Origin: an uncultured Hyphomicrobiales bacterium | GTDB lineage: Bacteria > Pseudomonadota > Alphaproteobacteria > Rhizobiales > Beijerinckiaceae | DNA length: 17,915 bases | Assembly: GCA_903918155.1 (NCBI GenBank) | Contig: CAIXDD010000052.1 | Coordinates: 1-17,915 of the forward strand | Direction: 5' to 3' | In this document: piece by piece, positions 13,746 to 17,915 of the stretch | Numbering within the stretch: position 1 is the stretch's first letter | Layout: every line of letters begins with the position of its first letter | Program-made: the position numbers and the translations under genes | Notes under the pieces: model-generated | The model's input: only the letters and a program-made list of their open reading frames with translations | The model's database searches: none | Told to the model about the DNA's origin: nothing

Positions 13746-15923
13746 ATGAGAGCGCATCTTCATTTGCGCGCGGCCGCAAGCGCCGCAGCTTTTACAGCCG
13801 CCCTGGGACTAGCCGCGCTCGCCGGGCCGCCCGCCCTCGCCCAACAGCAGGCGAGTCCCGCATTGAGCGCGATCGCCATCGATTCCGACGACATCGGCGG
13901 GATCGTCAGCGGCCCCAACGGGCCGGAAGCCGGCGTATGGGTGATCGCGGAGACGCGCGACCTGCCGGTGCGCTTCATCCGCATCGTCGTCACCGACGAT
14001 CAGGGACGCTTCGTCGTGCCCGACCTGCCCAAGGCGAGCTACGACGTGTGGGTGCGCGGCTATGGCCTCGTCGACTCGGCCAAAGTGAAATCGCAGCCCG
14101 GCCAAAGGCTGGAGCTGAAGGCCATGACGGCGCCCGACGAGGCGGCGGCGGCGCGGGTTTATCCGGCGATCTATTGGTATTCCATGCTGCAGATTCCCGG
14201 CGCGGACCAGTTCGGCGGCAAGAGCGACATTCCCGCCGCCATCAAGCAGACCGACTGGCTGAACCTGATGAAGAACAACGGCTGCGTGGGCTGTCACCAG
14301 CTCGGCCAGCTCTCCACCCGCACGATCCCGCAGGCCTTGGGCGCCTTCGCCAGCCATGAGGAAGCGTGGTTGCGCCGCATTCAATCGGGCCAGTCCGGCG
14401 AGTCCATGGTGAACATCGTCGCCGGCCAGCTCAATTCGGTGCCCGCGAAATATTTCGGCGAATGGACCGAACGCGTCGCCAAGGGCGAGACGCCGAAGGC
14501 GAGGCCGCAACGCCCGCAGGGCGAAGAGCGCAACATCGTCGTCACGCTGCGCGACTGGATGAACGAGCGGCAATATCTGCACGATCTCATCTCCAGCGAC
14601 CGCCGCAACCCGACCGTGAACGCCTATGGGCCTCTCTACGGCTCGCCGGAATATTCTTCCGACGACATGCCGATTCTCGATCCGGTGAAGAATACGACGA
14701 CGTCCTTCCGCATGCCGGTCGCGCCGGACACGCCGGAAGCGCTCGGCCCCGGCCATGCGGCCTCCAAGGATCCGCTGATGCCCTCCCCCTATTGGGGCGA
14801 GGAGAAAATCTGGAATTCCCGCGCCAACAACCACAACGCCATGTTCGACCAGAAGGGGCGCCTGTGGATGTCGGCGACGGGACATGCGCCGCAAAATCCT
14901 GATTTCTGCAAACAGGGCTCCGACCATCCTTCGGCGAAAGTCGCGCCCCTCAACAGCGCGAACCGCCGCGTGACGATGTACGATCCCAAGACGGGCGCCT
15001 ATGTCGGCTTGCAGACCTGCTTCTCGTCGCACCATCCCCAATTCGGCTACGACAAGGACAATACGCTGTGGCTTTCGGGCGGCGGGCCGGTGCTGGGCTG
15101 GGTGAACACCCGCATCTGGGATGAGACGGGCGACGTGCGCAAGGCGCAGGGCTGGACGCCTATCGTGCTCGACACGAACGGCAACGGCCAGCGCGACGCC
15201 TACACCGAGATCGGCAAGCCCGCCGAAGAGGGCAAGGATCGCCGCATCATGGCGAGCTTCTACGCCGTCATGCCCCATCCAACCGACGGTTCGATCTGGG
15301 GCACGGTGCGCTCGAACCCCGGCGCGGTGGTGCGCGTCCTTCCCGGCGCCGATCCCTCGCAGACGGCGATCGCGGAGATCTACAACGTGCCGGCGCCCGG
15401 CTTTGGCGTGCGCGGCGGCGACATCGACAAGAAGGGCGTCGTCTGGGTGTCGCTCGCCAGCGGCCATATGGGCGCGTTCGATCGCTCCAAATGCAAGGGC
15501 CCGCTCAACGGACCCAAGGCCACGGGCGGCCATTGCCCCGAAGGCTGGACCTTCCACAAATATCCTGGCCCCGGCTTCGAAGGGATCGGCGATAACAGCG
15601 CGGAATCGAGCTATTATTCGTGGGTCGACCAGCACAACGCCTTCGGCCTTGGCGAAGACGTGCCGATGTCCACGGGCAATCTCAACGACGGCCTCATCGC
15701 GCTGAAGAAGGACGGGCGGATGATGGTGCTGCGCGTGCCCTATCCGCTCGGCTTCTACGCCAAGGGATTCGACGGACGCATCGACGATCCCAACGGCGGC
15801 TGGAAAGGGCGCGGCCTGTGGGCCGCCAATGGCGACCGCACCCCCTGGCTGATCGAAGGCGGCAAGGGCACGAAGCCGCTCGCCGCCCATTTCCAGCTGC
15901 GGCCCGACCCGCTCGCGAAATAG
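13746..15923 (+). CDS. Exported transthyretin-domain / c-type haem / Vgb-like propeller protein
   Basis: 725 residues, exported: the signal peptide spans about 1-32 and ends A-L-A before QQQASPAL. Domain order by eye: residues 48-128, a carboxypeptidase-regulatory (transthyretin-like) domain (GGIVSGPNGPEAGVWVIAET; VTDDQGRFVVPDLP; YDVWVRGYG). Residues 165-250 form a small cytochrome c-like segment with one haem site C180-V-G-C-H184, with M221 a possible sixth ligand. Residues 350-710 form a Vgb/NHL-like propeller with repeated D-x-x-G-x-x-W-x-S strands (FDQKGRLWMSA; YDKDNTLWLSGG; HPTDGSIWGTV; IDKKGVVWVSLASG). DTNGNGQRD (476-484) fits a calcium loop DxNxNGxxD. C388, C425, C583 and C597 could form disulfides. 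ATG 13746 follows AAGGGAGA. Its function is not known to me. The stop is 8 nt from the convergent amidohydrolase stop. Confidence 0.85.
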   Translation: MRAHLHLRAAASAAAFTAALGLAALAGPPALAQQQASPALSAIAIDSDDIGGIVSGPNGPEAGVWVIAETRDLPVRFIRIVVTDDQGRFVVPDLPKASYDVWVRGYGLVDSAKVKSQPGQRLELKAMTAPDEAAAARVYPAIYWYSMLQIPGADQFGGKSDIPAAIKQTDWLNLMKNNGCVGCHQLGQLSTRTIPQALGAFASHEEAWLRRIQSGQSGESMVNIVAGQLNSVPAKYFGEWTERVAKGETPKARPQRPQGEERNIVVTLRDWMNERQYLHDLISSDRRNPTVNAYGPLYGSPEYSSDDMPILDPVKNTTTSFRMPVAPDTPEALGPGHAASKDPLMPSPYWGEEKIWNSRANNHNAMFDQKGRLWMSATGHAPQNPDFCKQGSDHPSAKVAPLNSANRRVTMYDPKTGAYVGLQTCFSSHHPQFGYDKDNTLWLSGGGPVLGWVNTRIWDETGDVRKAQGWTPIVLDTNGNGQRDAYTEIGKPAEEGKDRRIMASFYAVMPHPTDGSIWGTVRSNPGAVVRVLPGADPSQTAIAEIYNVPAPGFGVRGGDIDKKGVVWVSLASGHMGAFDRSKCKGPLNGPKATGGHCPEGWTFHKYPGPGFEGIGDNSAESSYYSWVDQHNAFGLGEDVPMSTGNLNDGLIALKKDGRMMVLRVPYPLGFYAKGFDGRIDDPNGGWKGRGLWAANGDRTPWLIEGGKGTKPLAAHFQLRPDPLAK

Positions 15924-15931
15924 GCGCAAAC

Positions 15932-17578
15932 TTAAGGGGATGCGTGGACCACGCGTCCCCCCGCCATCGTGAGCCAGGCGCGGATCGCGCCGACGCGCGC
16001 GACCGGAACCTCGAAATAATCCTCTGAGAGAATCGCCAGATCGGCGAAACGGCCCGGCGCGAGCGCGCCCCATTCGCGCTCGGCGAAGGCGAACCATGCG
16101 GAGCCCTGCGTCCACAGGCGCAAGGCCTGTTCGCGCGTCAAAAGCTCCTCCGCCGCGCGCGTGGCCGCGCCCTCCACCGTGCGCCCGTCGAGCATCCATT
16201 GCAGCGCGACGAAGGGATGATAGGTCATCACGCGCGTGGCGTCGGTGCCCGCGCCCACGCGCGCGCCCATCGCCAGCGCGCTCGCCAATGGCGGCGCCGC
16301 CGCGCGCTGCGCCGCCGACAGGCCGCGCAGAAAGGCGGGCGCGGCGAAATGCAGGGCGTTCTGCGACAGCCAGCCGAGGCCCAGGCCGTGCAGCCGCGCG
16401 ATGGCGGAAGGGCTCGCGTCGTGCAGATGCGCCACCGACCAGCGCAGCCGCGCAAGATCATGGTCGCGCGCAAGGCTCTCCATAGCGCCCAGCAGCGCGC
16501 CGAGATTGCGCTGACTGTTCCAATGGACCGTCACCGCCAGATCATGGCGCGCCGCCAGCCGCGCCACGCGCTCGAAATCGGCGACGTCCTGCGCCGTCGG
16601 CGCCTCGACGTTATACATGCCGAAGGTGACGCGCTCCCCGAACCCCAGCCAGCGGAGCCACGGATCGTCGCTGCGCCCGCCGCGCTCTTGCGCGAGGCGC
16701 GTGAAAAAGGCGGCCTCCCGGCCCGCCTCCGGCGCGCTCATGAAATAGGCGACCCGCACGCTCATCTCGCCCGCCGCGCGCAGCGCATGCAGCGGCGCGT
16801 AATCCTGCGGCGCGAGATTATGGCCGCCCGGATCGATGACCGCCGTCACCCCATGGGCGTTCAGCTCGGAGAAAAAGGCGCGCAGGCTCGCGCGCGCCGC
16901 CTCGGCGCCGGGACGCGGCAGGCGATCCCACAGGCCGGCGACGGCGTCGACCCCGCCGACGATCCAGCCGCTCGGCGCGCCCGTCTCGCCGCGCTCGAAG
17001 GCGAGGCCCGGCGGCGGCGCCTGCGCGTCAAGGCCGAGGGCGGCGAGGCCGGCAGGCGACACATAGGCCGCGCGGTAGAACAATTGCGCATAAAGGCGAC
17101 GCCCCGGCGCCGCCGCCTCGAACTCCGCCGCATTCGGGCGACGGCCTTCGGCGAATTGCTCCGGCGTCCAGCCCCCGCCCACGAGGATCCACGCGTCCGG
17201 CGGCGTGCGCGCCGCCGCCGCGCGCACGCGGTCCATGGCGTCCTCGATCGTGCGCGCGCCCTCGAAACGCGCCTCGCTAGCGAAACTCAATCCGCCGCGA
17301 ATGGCGTGAATATGGGAATCGACGAGGCCGGGAACGACGCGCCGTCCGCCCGCGTCGATGAGCCGCGCGCCCGCGCCATGGGCGCGCACAAGCTCTTCGC
17401 CGCCCACGGCGAGAATGCGCTCGCCTGCGATCGCCACCGCCTCCGCGGCCGGGCGCGCGGGATCGAGCGTGGTCACGCGCGCGTTGAAGATCACGACATC
17501 GGCGCCTTGCGCCAGAGATGCGCCCGCGCAGACCAGCGCCAGGCGCAAACCCGCCGCTAGCGCTTTTCGAACAGGCAC
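15932..17578 (-). CDS. Exported YtcJ-like metal-dependent amidohydrolase (Amidohydro_3)
   Basis: 548 residues from a GTG start (17576-17578), which overlaps the upstream gene's stop by 22 nt. An N-terminal signal-like segment (VRKALAAGLRLALVCAGASL, then A-Q-G-A) implies a periplasmic enzyme, unlike most YtcJ relatives. The amidohydrolase plan is clear. The early beta domain is DVVIFNARVTTLDP, followed by VPGLVDSHIHAIRG with metal ligands H89 and H91. H352 lies in VTVHWNSQ, H384 in SVAHLHD, and D446 in GAGTDATRV; ALAPGRFADLAIL is the closing beta domain. Substrates in the family are N-acyl or formamide-type compounds; here the substrate is unknown. A start at 17659 is possible but would run through the neighbouring gene and hide the signal peptide. 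It is translationally coupled to the small exported protein upstream. Confidence 0.9.
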   Translation of the reverse strand: MPVRKALAAGLRLALVCAGASLAQGADVVIFNARVTTLDPARPAAEAVAIAGERILAVGGEELVRAHGAGARLIDAGGRRVVPGLVDSHIHAIRGGLSFASEARFEGARTIEDAMDRVRAAAARTPPDAWILVGGGWTPEQFAEGRRPNAAEFEAAAPGRRLYAQLFYRAAYVSPAGLAALGLDAQAPPPGLAFERGETGAPSGWIVGGVDAVAGLWDRLPRPGAEAARASLRAFFSELNAHGVTAVIDPGGHNLAPQDYAPLHALRAAGEMSVRVAYFMSAPEAGREAAFFTRLAQERGGRSDDPWLRWLGFGERVTFGMYNVEAPTAQDVADFERVARLAARHDLAVTVHWNSQRNLGALLGAMESLARDHDLARLRWSVAHLHDASPSAIARLHGLGLGWLSQNALHFAAPAFLRGLSAAQRAAAPPLASALAMGARVGAGTDATRVMTYHPFVALQWMLDGRTVEGAATRAAEELLTREQALRLWTQGSAWFAFAEREWGALAPGRFADLAILSEDYFEVPVARVGAIRAWLTMAGGRVVHASP

Positions 17579-17915
17579 TCGACGACCGTTGGCGCTTCCG
17601 GCGCGGCGGAGACGCGCCGCCGCGTGAGGTCGATGAGGGCGAAGCCGTCCGCGTCGCATTGCACGTCCACGCTCGCGGGATCCACGCCCTTGCCGAAGCC
17701 CCGGATGCTGAACCGGCCCTCATCCGTCGTATAGGCGAAGACGGGCAAGGGCTGCCCCTTGGCCTGCGCGCGGATGCGCACGCCCGCCATGGGCTTCATG
17801 CCCTTCACATCCGTCGCCTCGCCGAAAAAGGGCGCCCCGTTCTCCGTGTCGCCCGCGACGGCCTCCAGATCCGCGCCGCCCGCGAAAGCCGGCGCGCCGG
17901 CCGCGGATGCGACGC
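17557..17915 (-). CDS. Small exported transthyretin-like protein, 5' end beyond window
   Basis: The frame is open from the window edge to TAG 17557-17559, giving about 118 visible residues. It opens with V-A-S-A-A-G-A-P-A-F-A then GGADLEAVAGD, which looks like the end of a signal peptide with an A-F-A cleavage site, so perhaps 10-20 residues are missing. The rest (MAGVRIRAQAKGQPLPVF; YTTDEGRFSIRGFGKG; ASVDVQCDADGFALID) matches the beta-sandwich pattern of carboxypeptidase-regulatory/transthyretin-like domains, with the T-D-x-x-G-x-F turn also found in the 725-residue protein. Two Cys (in DVQCDADG and VVECLFEKR) could pair. It overlaps the amidohydrolase start. An internal GTG at 17808 is not needed. 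No specific function can be named. Confidence 0.75.
   Translation of the reverse strand, partial: VASAAGAPAFAGGADLEAVAGDTENGAPFFGEATDVKGMKPMAGVRIRAQAKGQPLPVFAYTTDEGRFSIRGFGKGVDPASVDVQCDADGFALIDLTRRRVSAAPEAPTVVECLFEKR

Noticed and set aside
13809..16199. 796-codon minus-strand frame
   Set aside because: Antisense of the haem/propeller gene; Arg/His/Ala-rich without domains.
16199..17560. 453-codon plus-strand frame
   Set aside because: Antisense to the amidohydrolase, whose metal ligands are all in place.
1..17915. CRISPR arrays, tRNA or rRNA genes, insertion sequences
   Set aside because: No regularly spaced repeats, cloverleaf-like segments, rRNA blocks or transposase motifs were noticed on reading both strands; a dedicated scan was not possible.

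Overview
This is a GC-rich bacterial window with dense genes and strong G/C third-position bias. It most likely comes from an alphaproteobacterium, probably Hyphomicrobiales-like (inference). The evidence is an F0-only ATP synthase operon with paired b and b' subunits and no F1 genes beside it, a C4-pathway 5-aminolevulinate synthase (hemA), and solute-binding proteins of the TctC/Bug and NMT1/SsuA types. No rRNA, tRNA, CRISPR array or intact insertion sequence was seen.

Layout. Positions 17-300 hold the C-terminal stump of a superfamily 2 helicase on the minus strand, with no start codon and no upstream body. A bidirectional hairpin terminator (350-376) separates it from the minus-strand operon atpI-atpB-atpE-b'-b (2989 down to 400). 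That operon has a near-consensus promoter at 3107-3135 with an AT-rich block upstream, and a strong hairpin directly after atpE. Positions 3237-3577 hold a badly decayed SsuB/TauB-type ABC ATPase. Both flanks of the F0 operon are therefore gene graveyards.

On the plus strand follow an FMN-dependent alpha-hydroxy-acid dehydrogenase and an orphan NMT1-like periplasmic binding protein (3734-5931), closed by a terminator. A Gfo/Idh oxidoreductase (minus) diverges from a two-gene unit: a His-tailed, apparently catalytically dead alpha/beta-hydrolase-fold protein overlapping a CaiB/BaiF CoA-transferase (7109-9015). A TctC/Bug binding protein (minus), a GNAT acetyltransferase (plus), hemA (minus) and a cyclopropane fatty acid synthase (plus; its C-terminal tail may be cut by a recent nonsense codon) come next.

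The right end (13746-17915) is the most unusual part. It encodes a 725-residue exported protein joining a transthyretin-like domain, one CxxCH haem site and a Vgb/NHL-like propeller with a calcium-loop-like motif. It converges on a minus-strand pair: an exported YtcJ-like amidohydrolase and a small exported transthyretin-like protein that runs off the window. I infer that these three exported proteins may form a periplasmic oxidative/hydrolytic module of unknown substrate.
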